Assembly (NCBI GenBank): GCA_016791475.1
Contig: JAEUWI010000020.1
Coordinates: 1-64,000 of the forward strand
Length of the DNA stretch: 64,000 bases
Origin: Candidatus Hydrogenedentota bacterium
Lineage (GTDB): Bacteria > Hydrogenedentota > Hydrogenedentia > Hydrogenedentales > JAEUWI01
Reading direction: 5' to 3'
In this document: piece after piece, positions 35,101 through 44,282 of the stretch
Layout: each line of letters opens with the position of its first letter
Position numbering within the stretch: position 1 is the first letter of the stretch
Program-made: the position numbers and the translations under genes
Notes under the pieces: generated by a model
Told to the model about the DNA's origin: nothing
Seen by the model: the letters and a program-made list of their open reading frames with translations, nothing else
The model's database searches: none

Positions 35101-35294
35101 ATCGCGTTGAGAACACGCACGCGGCTATTGATCGTGCGGTGGCGGGCATTCGCGGCGCGTACTTTCCGCCCGAGCGCGCGGGCAGCAGTTGCTTCGGCTG
35201 CGGGCACGCCCGGGCGTGTCGGCATGAGGACGCGCGGATTGCGCGGAAATTAGGGTTGCCGGAGAGCGAGGGGGAGACCGAGAGGGATGAATGA
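32127..35294 (+). CDS. addB: AddB-like subunit of the AddAB helicase-nuclease
   Basis: A 1055-aa protein. The N-terminal part is an inactivated UvrD-like helicase fold (KILCGPSGSART where a Walker A would be). The C-terminal part is a RecB-type PD-(D/E)XK nuclease with DRIDR, then LIDYKSGG near 924-931. A cysteine in LSCPFNF (about 762) plus CFGCGHARAC (about 1021-1030) give the four ligands of the AddB iron-sulfur staple. It processes double-strand breaks with AddA. The GTG at 32127 has AGGGAGA upstream. The helicase-nuclease partner follows after 186 bp. Confidence 0.88.
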   Translation: MADKRIKILCGPSGSARTPRIDALLREFTGTARLLVPSRSHARIRRDTLLATQGCPGIWGAPVVSLTDFAEQLLSREGIAVNRMDSSFQQRLIMEHCLAEVAVEFPDTPLVRIARTPGLVRHLVMVINDLKQAAIEPEAFADRVKTTEHPSLFDDGVAAVYAFYQEMLLGQGLYDVPGLYWHADYFASQDRPRILDGVTTLLWDGFDDFTPSEFRLLRSLVNHVDDVVVGLNLDQSPDRQDRYALPRTTLQELREHFDCQVIECEAPEVRSHAEYAARHIFWREEPTLPEGIDANLTLMPCSDSTHELESIARRVKKLIVDEGVRPADIAVIFWNLRNTGGALRGVFDSFGIPCQLAEQRALAETVLGRTLINLFAATDWERESIVDLLHAPHLGTKLGHAPEATAYYARRAQILDGYKNWVYRLDRLKRQLERDERDDARAMLTRRPDAVSDLEALLNAIEQLQTLQQQLPAKSTQHDYALQLDKLLGALVLSDDNPLLVAEDDPAREGIYGLLEMLADAPGSDVVEMTRDDFLARLTQGMEELSCTLPGTMGGVVCLDANQARNQCFAHVFVGGMNEGQAPATPSGNAVYPERDRERLQEAGIPIESNQAHHARQRMLFGHVLECAGESLTLSWQLMQDSGREASASPFLTDVRELFPESAGVVAPYPKADSFLPAPGWIASSRDLVNRSFYDAPDLAVPFPELCTPCIAGVSAEAERHSDAPFGTFDGVLSDPALVKAIAADYGEEHEFSVNQLETWLSCPFNFYVNRILKLEESEAPDTAVGPLIRGGIMHRVLQDFHQNFLGLHIRDIGLEKALDLMESLVESAFEHQDWSDCAAPRGAVLAEKLHMQSRMKRYLRIEHAQEKEQGWKPLHFEVGFGRAAKADEVGPSKPEPFIMQRESGPVRFTGRIDRIDRDGNAARLIDYKSGGVPGSGDITRGDNIQLSVYAEAVEQHLMPGSQCTEARYLSVGKTDRREALGIGEKRYNWPNRVENTHAAIDRAVAGIRGAYFPPERAGSSCFGCGHARACRHEDARIARKLGLPESEGETERDE

Positions 35295-35450
35295 ATTGAC
35301 AATGGACAATGGACAATTGACAACGAAGTTTCGATCGCGCGGGAAGGCCTGCTATCTCGGAGGTACTCTGGCGCGAACCAACAAGGAACGGCTACGACGT
35401 CTCTTGCGGCTATTCTTCGTTGTCCATTGTCAATTGTCCATTGTCAATTC
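35293..35450. repeat. 36-nt inverted repeat made of TTGTC/CATTG units between addB and addA
   Basis: The left arm 35293-35328 and right arm 35415-35450 are inverse copies of each other over 36 nt with only two mismatched pairs, separated by 86 nt. Each arm is itself a mix of direct GACAATG and GACAATT units. The left arm begins within the addB stop codon. The resulting hairpin lies in the leader of addA. Confidence 0.85.
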
Positions 35451-35480
35451 CGATTCGTTCATTGTCGATTGCGAAGCGCC

Positions 35481-38400
35481 ATGAATTACACCCCCCAACA
35501 ACAGCAGGCCATCGAATCTCTCGCGCGCTATATCTGCGTGGACGCGGGGGCCGGCTCGGGTAAGACCCGCGTGCTGGTGGATCGCATCGTCCATCTGATT
35601 GCGACGGAACAGGCGCGCCTCGAAGAGATCGTGGCCATCACGTTTACGGAAAAGGCCGCGCTGGAGATGAAAGAGCGCCTGCGCAAGGCCTTCCGGCGCA
35701 ACGCCCCCAAGGACGACCCCATCGCCTTCAGCCAATGGCGCGATCTCGAACGACGAGTCGACACCGCCCACATCACCACCATCCATGCCTTCTGCTCGCG
35801 GCTCCTTCGGGAGAACGCCCTGTATCTCGATCTCGATCCTGATTTCGGTTTGATTTCGGATGCCGAGACCGCACTGATGCTCCAGGAGGCTGTCGAGTCC
35901 GTCATGATCAGTCTCCTGGAGAAGAACGACCCCGCCATGCTGCGCCTGGCGTCGAGCCACACACTCACAGAACTGCAGGGCCTGTGCAAGGGCCTGTTGC
36001 TTCAGCGCGGCGTGGTCGATCGGATTCGGCGTCGCGGCGGGATGGAAACGCCCGAGTCCGTGCTGGCCACCTGGCGAGCCCAGTGCGATATTGAGCAGGC
36101 GCGCTACCTGAGCGATTTGGGACGGAATTCCCGCGTCAACGCGCTGCTTCTGGCGCTACGCGGTTTTGCCCGCCTCTGCGACGATCCCGAGGAAGGCCGC
36201 GAAGCGTGGCGCGCGTCCATGGTCGACGGCCTTGAAGCGCTGCAGGCCGGCGTGTCAATTGACGCGGCGGGGGATATTCTCCGTGGTTTCCTTAAGAATC
36301 CCTTCGGCAATGGCAAGAAGAAACTCTGGCCCAGCGAGGAAATCTACGATGCCCTCGCCGATCTTCAAAAGAAGGTGACCGAGTTCGCCCAGGCCAGCCT
36401 GATGGAAGGCAAGAACTACACTTTTGATGATGCTCTCACGGCTGAATCGGCCCAGCTCGTCAGCGATCTCCTGCAACTTGACGACAAAGTTAATGCGGCG
36501 TATGAAAAGGCCAAGCGCGATGCCAGCCTGCTCGATTTCGATGATCTGGTGCTCTTCGCGCTGAAGGTCTTGCGCGACAAGAAAAATCTGCGTCAGCAAA
36601 CCGCGAAGCGCATCAAGTTTCTGCTCCTCGATGAGTTTCAGGATACCGACGGCCAACAGCTTGAGTTGGCGCGACTGCTCCACGACGAGCCCGAGGGCCC
36701 GGCCCTCTTCATAGTGGGCGATCCGAAGCAGTCCATCTACTACTTTCGCGGTGCCGAGGTCGAGATCTTTCATCAGGAGCGCGACGCGTCCAGCGAGATC
36801 GTGCGCCTGGACCGGAACTTCCGCTCCCTGCCTGATGTGCTGGGCTTTGTGAACGATTTCTTCCAGCACTCCAATCTATTGTGCGCGGTGGAGCGCTACC
36901 AGCCCATGGGCGTGCAGCGGACATCCGCGGGCGGCGCGCGCGTTGGCTTTATCGTCAGCGATCAGCCCCAAGACTTCGTCGGCACGTGGAACGTGGCGGA
37001 TTACCGTTCCCTCGAAGCCGCCCAGATTGCCGCTCAGATCCAGCGGCTATGCGCGCCCGATTCCAAGGCCACTATTGAAGACGAGCACAGCGGAGCGAGG
37101 CGTCGTCCAGACTACGGCGACATTGCCCTGCTCTTCCGCGCCACCAGCAATGTGGGGCTCTACGAAGAGGCCCTGCGCAAGGCGGGCATCCCTTACACCG
37201 TCGTGGCGGGCGCGGGCTTCTATGAGCGCCAGGAAGTGGTGGATGTGATCAACATCCTCAAGGTCCTGTCAGATCCCTGGGACGAACACGCGCTCCTCGC
37301 TTACCTGCGCGGTCCTGTCGTGGCCCTGTCCGACGACGATGTCGTGCGCCTACGTAATCAGGGGACGCTCACGGAGGTGGCCCTGGGAGAAAGGATTCCC
37401 GAGGGGCTCACCCATCCCGAGCGGTTGCTGCGTGCAAGGGCGATAGTTCGATCGCTCCGCGAGCAGCTTGCGGGTCCTCTGCCCGCTTTGGTCGATCATC
37501 TGCTGGAGATCACAGGGATCGAAGCGGTCCTGCTGAGCCAGTTTCTCGGCCTGCAGAAGGCCTCCAACGTGCGCAAGCTCGCCAACCTCGCGCGGGAACA
37601 GGCGGGGCGCGGCAATTTGAGTCTGCGTCAGTTCGTGAACTACCTCGACGAGGTCCACGCCTATCAGATCCGCGAGGGCGAAGCGGGGCTCCAGCCCGAT
37701 GGCGAAGGCGCGGTCACGCTGATGACGATCCACAAGTCCAAGGGCCTCGAATTTCCCGTGGTTTTCCTGCCCGACATGGCCCAGGTGGCGAAGGGCCCGA
37801 AGGAGCATACGCTCCAGATTCACCGGCAACTCGGCATCACCCTGCGTGTGGCGCGGGGCGATGGGGATCGGGCCGACACGCGCCTGGGCGCGCTCATAAA
37901 GCGCCGTATCAAAGAGGAAGAAGGCGCTGAATCCGCCCGCGTGCTCTATGTGGCCCTTACGCGCGCGCGCGACATGCTCTACCTCTGCGGACAGGCGGAC
38001 GCGAGTCTCGGCACCTGGTTTCAAGCCTTTGATCTCCTCCACGACGTCAGCGGCGCGACCCATGGGCAGATAATCGCGGGCAGCGGCTGGGAGGCCGAAG
38101 TTATTCGCAACCTGCCCGAAGCGCGGGGCGTGGCGGCGGTGAAGTCGATCAAGTCCGACGAGGATATCGAGGCCATGCGCCGCCGCATCGTGCCGGCTGC
38201 CCTTCCATCGCGTGTTGTAGAATCTATTTCCGTGTCGAAGTTGCTGACACTTATGGCGGCGGGCGCGGAAGATCCCGAGGAAGAGCATTACGAGCGTTCG
38301 AAGAGAGAAGAAGAGTTTCGCCAGTTCGCCATGGATCGCGGCACGCTGGTGCACCGCATGTTCGAGGTATGGGACTTTGCGGGACCGGCGCCCGATGTGC

Positions 38401-38831
38401 GGAGTCTCGTCCGCGCGGCAGGCCTTGGCCTCGGTCGACGCGGCGCGCTTGAGGAGGAGCTGGCGGCGATTCACGGCTGGTTCAGCGCGTCCTCGCTGGG
38501 TGCGCGACTCGCGGGTGAGAAGGGGCTCCTGCGCGAAGCGCCTTTCAGCCTCCGCATCGGCGATACCATCGTAAACGGCACCATCGACCTGGCCCTCAGC
38601 GACGGGACCATCATTGACTACAAAACGGGCAAGATAAAAGACGAGTCCAGCGCACGTTATGAGAAGCAATTGCTGCTCTACGCCGCGGCGTTGCGCGATC
38701 TCGCGGGTGTCGCGCCGAAGGAAGGCTTTCTGGTTTATGTCGATGCCCACGAAGTGAAGCGGGTGGAGTTCAGTGGGGACCGCATCGCAGCCACATTGAA
38801 GGAAGCGGGGGAGGCGCTGCCGAGGGACTGA
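35481..38831 (+). CDS. addA: AddA-like UvrD helicase/PD-(D/E)XK nuclease
   Basis: A 1116-aa SF1A helicase-nuclease. Walker A DAGAGSGKT is at 21-29, ITFTEKAALEMKER follows as motif Ia, LLLDEFQDTD (about 392-401) as motif II, DPKQSIYYFRGA as motif III, and TIHKSKGLEFPVV as motif V. The C-terminal nuclease has IDLALSDGTIIDYKTGK near 1034-1050. Together with AddB it resects DNA ends to load RecA and degrades foreign DNA. The ATG at 35481 follows the inverted repeat; an open frame through the repeat is not taken as coding. Confidence 0.93.
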   Translation: MNYTPQQQQAIESLARYICVDAGAGSGKTRVLVDRIVHLIATEQARLEEIVAITFTEKAALEMKERLRKAFRRNAPKDDPIAFSQWRDLERRVDTAHITTIHAFCSRLLRENALYLDLDPDFGLISDAETALMLQEAVESVMISLLEKNDPAMLRLASSHTLTELQGLCKGLLLQRGVVDRIRRRGGMETPESVLATWRAQCDIEQARYLSDLGRNSRVNALLLALRGFARLCDDPEEGREAWRASMVDGLEALQAGVSIDAAGDILRGFLKNPFGNGKKKLWPSEEIYDALADLQKKVTEFAQASLMEGKNYTFDDALTAESAQLVSDLLQLDDKVNAAYEKAKRDASLLDFDDLVLFALKVLRDKKNLRQQTAKRIKFLLLDEFQDTDGQQLELARLLHDEPEGPALFIVGDPKQSIYYFRGAEVEIFHQERDASSEIVRLDRNFRSLPDVLGFVNDFFQHSNLLCAVERYQPMGVQRTSAGGARVGFIVSDQPQDFVGTWNVADYRSLEAAQIAAQIQRLCAPDSKATIEDEHSGARRRPDYGDIALLFRATSNVGLYEEALRKAGIPYTVVAGAGFYERQEVVDVINILKVLSDPWDEHALLAYLRGPVVALSDDDVVRLRNQGTLTEVALGERIPEGLTHPERLLRARAIVRSLREQLAGPLPALVDHLLEITGIEAVLLSQFLGLQKASNVRKLANLAREQAGRGNLSLRQFVNYLDEVHAYQIREGEAGLQPDGEGAVTLMTIHKSKGLEFPVVFLPDMAQVAKGPKEHTLQIHRQLGITLRVARGDGDRADTRLGALIKRRIKEEEGAESARVLYVALTRARDMLYLCGQADASLGTWFQAFDLLHDVSGATHGQIIAGSGWEAEVIRNLPEARGVAAVKSIKSDEDIEAMRRRIVPAALPSRVVESISVSKLLTLMAAGAEDPEEEHYERSKREEEFRQFAMDRGTLVHRMFEVWDFAGPAPDVRSLVRAAGLGLGRRGALEEELAAIHGWFSASSLGARLAGEKGLLREAPFSLRIGDTIVNGTIDLALSDGTIIDYKTGKIKDESSARYEKQLLLYAAALRDLAGVAPKEGFLVYVDAHEVKRVEFSGDRIAATLKEAGEALPRD

Positions 38832-38908
38832 CGCGCCCACGAACGCGACGAATTGCGAAGCGTTTTCCAGTCAAAAGTACTCCGAGAATAGACGACGTGA
38901 AGTCTCCG

Positions 38909-39037
38909 GGCGTGGCTGTCCCGTCGCGAGCGGAGGAGACGGAATCTATTATTTTCATTGGGGAAAACGACATATCGCCTGTCGGGATGTCGATGAAGAC
39001 GCAGGGTCTACCTCGCAAGCGACGGGACAGCCACGCC
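38909..39037. repeat. Palindromic intergenic element, copy 3
   Basis: GGCGTGGCTGTCCCGTCGC (38909-38927) and its perfect 19-nt inverse (39019-39037) flank about 90 bp. The arm matches the inner-arm consensus GGCGNGGCTGTCCNGTCG of copies at 8915 and 53045. No outer arm is evident here. It sits 78 bp after the addA stop within a 346-bp gap that holds no gene. Confidence 0.75.
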
Positions 39038-39177
39038 CTGCTGCGATGTGCGCCCTTGTCGAAATGCGCGCCGGGTGGGGGGCGCTTTGGCGGAGTGAGT
39101 CGCGGTGGGCGCGTCAGTTCCTGAGTTACATCGGCCGTGGTGCCCGTGTTAAGGTGTTGTGTAAGATTGATAGACCC

Positions 39178-40653
39178 ATGACACCCCATCGACTCACCGA
39201 AAACTGGACACTCCGGCTCACCGCGATTTTCGCCGTGGTCCACGCGCTCTATTATCTCGCGGGCATTCGTTTCATCGACACGACCCTGATCGAAGTGATG
39301 CATTTCATCGATGTGGAGTTGCTGAAAACGCGCCTGCTCGAAAGTGTCCTTTACCTCCACATCCAGCCGCCGCTCTTCAATCTATTCGTCGGTCTGGTGT
39401 TCAAGGTATCGTCGGACCCGACGTGGCTCTTTCAAGGTATTTTTCTAACCTGCGGGCTTGTGCTGTACCTCAATATCTTCTCCCTGCAGTTGAAGTTCGG
39501 CGTCAACGCGAGGCTGGCCGCATTCCTGGCCACCATTTTCATGGCGAGCCCCTCTTTCATTCTGTGGGAGCATTTTCTGCTCTATACGCTGCCCATTGCC
39601 ACGCTGCTCAGCATCGCGGCGCTGTGTCTGTTGAGTTATCTGGAATCCAGACGCACCCGCCCGCTCGTGGGCTTTTTTCTCGCCATCTTTGTCCTGTGCG
39701 GCATCGCCAGCATGTTTCATCTGGGCTATTTCGTGCTGCTCTTCGGCGCGCTGCTTGTTATGAGTCGGGGATACCGTCGCCAGATCCTCGCGGTGGGCCT
39801 TGTGCCGCTACTCGTGCTCTTCGGCTTCTATTTCAAGAATTACCTCCTCTTCGGCGAGTTCAATGTGTGCAGCTTCGCCGAGAAGAACCTCTGGATTATG
39901 ACGGCGGGCAATATGCCCTGGGACGAGAAAACGAAGCTGGTGGAGGAGGGCAAGCTCAGCGAATTGTCCCTTATCAATCGTTGGGATGCGCTCGACAATT
40001 ATCCGCCCAAGTACAGCGAAGTCCCCGAGCGCTTTCGCGACATCCCGGTCCTCGCCACGACGCATAAGACGAATGGCAAGGTGAATTACAACCACTTCGG
40101 CTATATCGAGAACTGCGAGGTCTACGGTGCGGACGCGAAGTACGTGCTGCTGCACGAGCCGCGCCACTTCATCGTCTCCACGATGCAATCCTGGTACCGC
40201 TACTTCAAGTCCAGCAGCGATCTGCCCGTGGCCCCGGAGAATCAGCAGCGGATCCGGCCGGCGCTCGCCTTTTACGATCACGTCATCTACGGGAAGTTCC
40301 CTTTCGACCTCTCGCCCTGGAGCCGATTGGTCGAAAAGACCCAATCCACCCCCTGCGTCTTTCTGCTGGCCGGTCTTCCGTTGGTTTTCATGTACGGCCT
40401 GTATCGCGCCGCGCGCCCCGGCCTGAGTGACGCGCAGCGGTCAACCCTCGCCTTCATAGTCCTCACCATCTTCATGGTGGCGTTTCTGGGTTGTTCGCTG
40501 GACTATCTGGAGACCGCCCGTTACCGCTTTACTACCGACGGACTGTCGGTTGTGCTTCTGGGCGTACTCGTACAGTCAACGTGGAGAGGGTGGCGCGGCG
40601 GTGGATCGGATGTTGTACAAGCGCTCGGGCATGGGGCACGCCCTTTGCAATGA
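39178..40653 (+). CDS. Polytopic membrane protein, possibly a GT-C glycosyltransferase
   Basis: A 491-aa protein with about nine membrane segments in the first 230 residues and again at 390-480, separated by a soluble loop (about 235-385). An early loop carries HFIDVELLKT and LHIQPPLFN, loosely like the acidic first loop and PP motif of GT39-type enzymes, but no clear DE motif is found. I place it as a possible glycosyltransferase only. The ATG at 39178 has a weak ribosome site. Its stop directly abuts that of the convergent histidine kinase. Confidence 0.6.
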   Translation: MTPHRLTENWTLRLTAIFAVVHALYYLAGIRFIDTTLIEVMHFIDVELLKTRLLESVLYLHIQPPLFNLFVGLVFKVSSDPTWLFQGIFLTCGLVLYLNIFSLQLKFGVNARLAAFLATIFMASPSFILWEHFLLYTLPIATLLSIAALCLLSYLESRRTRPLVGFFLAIFVLCGIASMFHLGYFVLLFGALLVMSRGYRRQILAVGLVPLLVLFGFYFKNYLLFGEFNVCSFAEKNLWIMTAGNMPWDEKTKLVEEGKLSELSLINRWDALDNYPPKYSEVPERFRDIPVLATTHKTNGKVNYNHFGYIENCEVYGADAKYVLLHEPRHFIVSTMQSWYRYFKSSSDLPVAPENQQRIRPALAFYDHVIYGKFPFDLSPWSRLVEKTQSTPCVFLLAGLPLVFMYGLYRAARPGLSDAQRSTLAFIVLTIFMVAFLGCSLDYLETARYRFTTDGLSVVLLGVLVQSTWRGWRGGGSDVVQALGHGARPLQ

Positions 40654-43266
40654 TCAGGGGCCGGTCGCCCGCTGAACCCAGCGGTCGAGCAATTCGCCCA
40701 GTTTCTTTGCGTCAATCGGCTTTGTGAGATAGTCGTTCATGCCCGCCCGGAGGCAGTGCTGGTGATCGTCGGTCAGGGCGCTGGCGGTCAGAGCGATAAT
40801 GGGAATCGCGCCACGGTCGCCATCCAGTTTTCGGATGGCTTCGGTGGCCCCGAAACCGTCCAACTCGGGCATCTGGCAATCCATCAGCACCACATCGAAA
40901 TGGGAAGATTCCAGCGCCTGGACAGCTTCCAGCCCGTTTCCCGCCATTTCAACTTCGTATCCGAGTTTCTCCACGAGACGCCGCGCGAGCCGTTGGTTGA
41001 CCGGGTTGTCCTCCGCGATGAGAATCCGTGGGCGTGCCGTTTCCTGGTGTAGACTTCGCGCGGAGTGGGGGAAGTGATGGCGGGTGAGTAGCACCCGATC
41101 ACGGTCCTCCCGGCCGGGGGTTAATGCCATTTCCAGGCACTGTTTCAGAAGTTGGGGATCCAGCGGCTTTACCAGGTAGGCCGCGAATCCGAGTTCGCGC
41201 AGCGGTTTCGCCTCGCCCGGTTGCCCCAGAGAGCTGAGCATGATCAGGGGAAACACGCTGAAGCCCGGTTCGGACAAGATGAGCCGGCCCAGTTCCGCAC
41301 CGTCCATATCCGGCAGCGCGTTGTCTATGAGGGCGGCGTCAAAGGGCATTCCCTCCTCGACCGCCTTTCGAAGGGCCGCCAGGGCGGCGCTTCCGCTTCC
41401 GGCGCGGGTGCATACGCAGCCCCATTTTTCCAGCGCTCCCGCGGCGACCTGCTGATTGGTGGCATTGTCGTCGACCACCAGTATCCGTCGGCCCGCCAGG
41501 TCGTCGGGGGCAATTTCGGGTCCGGTTTCAATATGGGCCTTTTGAAAGGGTATACGGCAGGTGAAGGTGGTTCCGACGCCTGCTTCGCTCTCCACATCCA
41601 CCCGGCCCCCCATGAGTTCCGTCAGTTGCCGAGCGATGGCGAGTCCCAGGCCGGTGCCGCCGAAACGGCGAGTGGTTGAAGCGTCCACCTGGGAGAAGGA
41701 TTGGAAGAGCTTGCCCATGGATTCGCTGGGGATGCCGATCCCCGTGTCGCGAACATCGAAGCGGAGCTCGAAGGTTTCTTCGGTCTGTCGCTCCACCGTC
41801 GTGTGGATGCTCACCCTGCCTTGCTGGGTGAACTTTATGGCGTTGTTAACGAGGTTCAGGAGGACCTGGCGGAGCCGCCCCGGGTCACCGATGACGCCCG
41901 AAGGGACCGCCGCGTCGATGGAAACGCCGAGTTCCAGTCCTTTCTTGTGGGCGGTGGGTCCCAGCAGGGCGACCACGCCGTCCAGCACCTGAGCGAGTTC
42001 GAAGGCGATTCGTTCTACTTCCAGTCGGCCCGCTTCCATCTTGGAGAAGTCCAGAACATCATTGACGATCTTCAACAGCGCGTTCGCCGAGCTGCGAATC
42101 GTCTCGGTGTAATCGCGTTGTTCCGGGTTCAGCGGCGTATCGAGGAGGAGCTCGGCCATGCCGATGACGCCGTTCATGGGCGTCCGGATCTCATGGCTTA
42201 TATTGGCGACAAATTCGCTCTTGGCCTGATTGGCCTGGCCGGCTTTAGTCGCTTGAAACTCGGCCTCGCCGATGGCGCACTCGAGGCGCGCGTTGGTTTC
42301 CGCGAGCTGGGCGGTCCGCTCCAGGACGAGGGCCTCGGCCTGCGCCGCGTGGAGCCGGGTTTCCCGGGCGCCAATCGATGCGATGACGATCAGCGCGCCC
42401 GCCACCACCAGTACCGTCATCAAGAGCAGGATGGACGCCAGACGTGCGGTCTGGCGGCCCAGTCCGGCGACGTCCCGGGGCCCTTCCGCCCGCAGGATCC
42501 ACGAGTCGTTGCCCGCCAGATCCCGTATCGGACAAAAGGAAACCCAGCGTGTATCGGAGGGCGTTGTGATCTGTATCCCGTTCAGGTCCGGGTCGATTGC
42601 CCGCACCCGCGCCACGTCCTCGGGCGAGGCGTTCCCGGCCTCGATGAGTTCAAATTGCACATTCACCTGCTCCACCAGGGCGCCCTGCCGTTCCGCGTTC
42701 AGATAGCGCCCCATGATCAATACCCCGCGCGCGGGGCCCGCACCTTCGCTCGGCAAGATGGGATTGGCCGCGATCAGCAGGATTTTTCCGTCGCTCGGCA
42801 TCAACCCGAACTGCGCATCCGAGTTTGCGGCCTTGAACGCGGGGTGGCTGGTGGGTATCGCCGTACCGTCGAATCCCTCTGGGTGAAACGGGGTTCCCGT
42901 CGACCTGTCGAAGGCGCTGCCGGTCAATATCCCGCCATCATTATTGCAGATGTAGATCAGATCGATACCGGTTTCCCTGAGGGAAGCCCAGACCAGATTG
43001 GAATCGATGAAATCCTGATTCCGATCCGCGACAAAGGCGTAGGTGTCGTCCCAGAGCGCCCAGTCGCGGACCAGCGCAAGCACGTGCTCCGCCTCCCGGT
43101 AGATGGCGTCCACGCAGCGGTTCGTGTCCTTCCGGGCGTCCGCATCTTCCACGGCCTGGAAGCGGGGCAGAATGATCCAGTCGGTTATGAGCGTGTAGGC
43201 GATGAGCGAGGCCAGGACCGTGATCAACAGCGGACTGAGTAAGAAGTACTTGGACTGTGATTTCAT
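40654..43266 (-). CDS. Hybrid sensor histidine kinase with CHASE4 domain and two receiver domains
   Basis: An 870-aa protein: membrane segment (about 10-32), an extracytoplasmic CHASE4 sensor (about 50-265, with [10 protein letters not shown]), a second membrane segment (about 275-300), a coiled coil, HisKA with phospho-His near 358 ([12 protein letters not shown]), and HATPase with DTGIGI and GGTGLGLAI. Receiver 1 (about 595-715) has Asp near 645, and receiver 2 (about 735-860) has Asp near 793. No HPt domain or response regulator gene lies nearby, so the output partner is elsewhere. Confidence 0.93.
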   Translation of the reverse strand: MKSQSKYFLLSPLLITVLASLIAYTLITDWIILPRFQAVEDADARKDTNRCVDAIYREAEHVLALVRDWALWDDTYAFVADRNQDFIDSNLVWASLRETGIDLIYICNNDGGILTGSAFDRSTGTPFHPEGFDGTAIPTSHPAFKAANSDAQFGLMPSDGKILLIAANPILPSEGAGPARGVLIMGRYLNAERQGALVEQVNVQFELIEAGNASPEDVARVRAIDPDLNGIQITTPSDTRWVSFCPIRDLAGNDSWILRAEGPRDVAGLGRQTARLASILLLMTVLVVAGALIVIASIGARETRLHAAQAEALVLERTAQLAETNARLECAIGEAEFQATKAGQANQAKSEFVANISHEIRTPMNGVIGMAELLLDTPLNPEQRDYTETIRSSANALLKIVNDVLDFSKMEAGRLEVERIAFELAQVLDGVVALLGPTAHKKGLELGVSIDAAVPSGVIGDPGRLRQVLLNLVNNAIKFTQQGRVSIHTTVERQTEETFELRFDVRDTGIGIPSESMGKLFQSFSQVDASTTRRFGGTGLGLAIARQLTELMGGRVDVESEAGVGTTFTCRIPFQKAHIETGPEIAPDDLAGRRILVVDDNATNQQVAAGALEKWGCVCTRAGSGSAALAALRKAVEEGMPFDAALIDNALPDMDGAELGRLILSEPGFSVFPLIMLSSLGQPGEAKPLRELGFAAYLVKPLDPQLLKQCLEMALTPGREDRDRVLLTRHHFPHSARSLHQETARPRILIAEDNPVNQRLARRLVEKLGYEVEMAGNGLEAVQALESSHFDVVLMDCQMPELDGFGATEAIRKLDGDRGAIPIIALTASALTDDHQHCLRAGMNDYLTKPIDAKKLGELLDRWVQRATGP

Positions 43267-43524
43267 TGCTCGCTCTCATGGAGGTGTCGGCACAGCCTGC
43301 GAAATCCAGATCCAAGCCCCCCGGTCGACATGGGCAGGACAACGCTCTTACTGCGCTATCTTACCCCAGAAGACGCACCGGATCCCATTCTCGCCATGCG
43401 GTACCCGGGCGGCCCGCCGCAGCCCGGCGGATGCCATCCATTGATGCGGATGTTTTCTGGTATACTGACCCCGGTTGGAAACTGGCCGGGCCCGACGGCC
43501 CGCCGCGGAAGGAGAGATCTGATT

Positions 43525-43737
43525 ATGCCCCTCTTTGCCTTTGCCTGTGCCGATTGCGGCGCCTCCTCGGAGATTCTGGTCCGGGGCGGCGAATCCCCCG
43601 CATGCCCGGCGTGCGCGTCCACACGACTGGAGAAGCAGATGAGCCGCTTTGCCCCCATGCAGGCCACGGCCCCCGAACCCGTCGGCTGCGGCGCCTCCCA
43701 GTGCTGCAGAATGCGCGGCGGCGGCTGCATGAACTGA
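43525..43737 (+). CDS. FmdB family zinc-ribbon protein
   Basis: A 70-aa protein with the FmdB/CxxC_CxxC_SSSS pattern: Cys8, Cys11, Cys27 and Cys30 form one zinc ribbon (FACADCG...ACPACAS). The Cys/Gly-rich tail (GCGASQCCRMRGGGCMN) is common in the family. The ATG at 43525 has AAGGAGA nine bases upstream. Function is poorly defined and regulatory roles were proposed from the original FmdB. A small membrane protein follows 13 bp downstream. Confidence 0.85.
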   Translation: MPLFAFACADCGASSEILVRGGESPACPACASTRLEKQMSRFAPMQATAPEPVGCGASQCCRMRGGGCMN

Positions 43738-43750
43738 CGCCGCGGGGCCC

Positions 43751-44107
43751 ATGCGCGAACCCTCGAGCGATATCCGGCCCGTCCGGACCCTTCGCCAGCA
43801 CCTCTGGCAGGGGATGGCCGCCGCCCACCGGAGGCGGCCGGCGAGCTTTTACCTGCTCCTGACCATCCCCGTCGTGCTGCTTCTCGCCCTGCATCTTTTT
43901 CAGTCCGCCGCCGATCCCCGCCGTCTGGCGCTGGGGCTATCGCTTCTTTTTCTGTTCCTGGGGGTATTGCTGATTCGCGCACTCCTCGATATTCTCGCCC
44001 TCGTCCGCCGGCTGGTCTCCGAGCACCATCGCTCCTATCAGGAAACCCTGGGTGATGAGGCCTTTCTTGAATCACTCCGCGCACGGCGGGGAGATTCCAA
44101 AGAATAG
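43751..44107 (+). CDS. Small membrane protein of unknown function
   Basis: A 118-aa protein with a basic N-terminus and two adjacent hydrophobic segments (about 33-52 and 58-82) forming a hairpin, then a helical, charged C-terminus. It follows the fmdB-like gene by 13 bp. No family recognised. Confidence 0.6.
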   Translation: MREPSSDIRPVRTLRQHLWQGMAAAHRRRPASFYLLLTIPVVLLLALHLFQSAADPRRLALGLSLLFLFLGVLLIRALLDILALVRRLVSEHHRSYQETLGDEAFLESLRARRGDSKE

Positions 44108-44282
44108 GTCGGCGACAGCACCCCGAACCGAGGCGACTTTGTCCCGTTGAACTTCTCACGCGGGTCGCTGTACCCCTTCGGAATCGCAATCAGCCGTGTC
44201 GACATTTCTCGCAGGTGGGCCGTCGTGCTAAACTTCGCCATTCCAATTAGCAGTTGCCCCAACCCAGAACCTCAATGCAGCC

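Noticed and set aside
44108-44282. Leftward 74-aa frame before the heptosyltransferase
   Set aside because: No ribosome site, and composition is unlike neighbouring genes. It overlaps the end of the small membrane protein gene.
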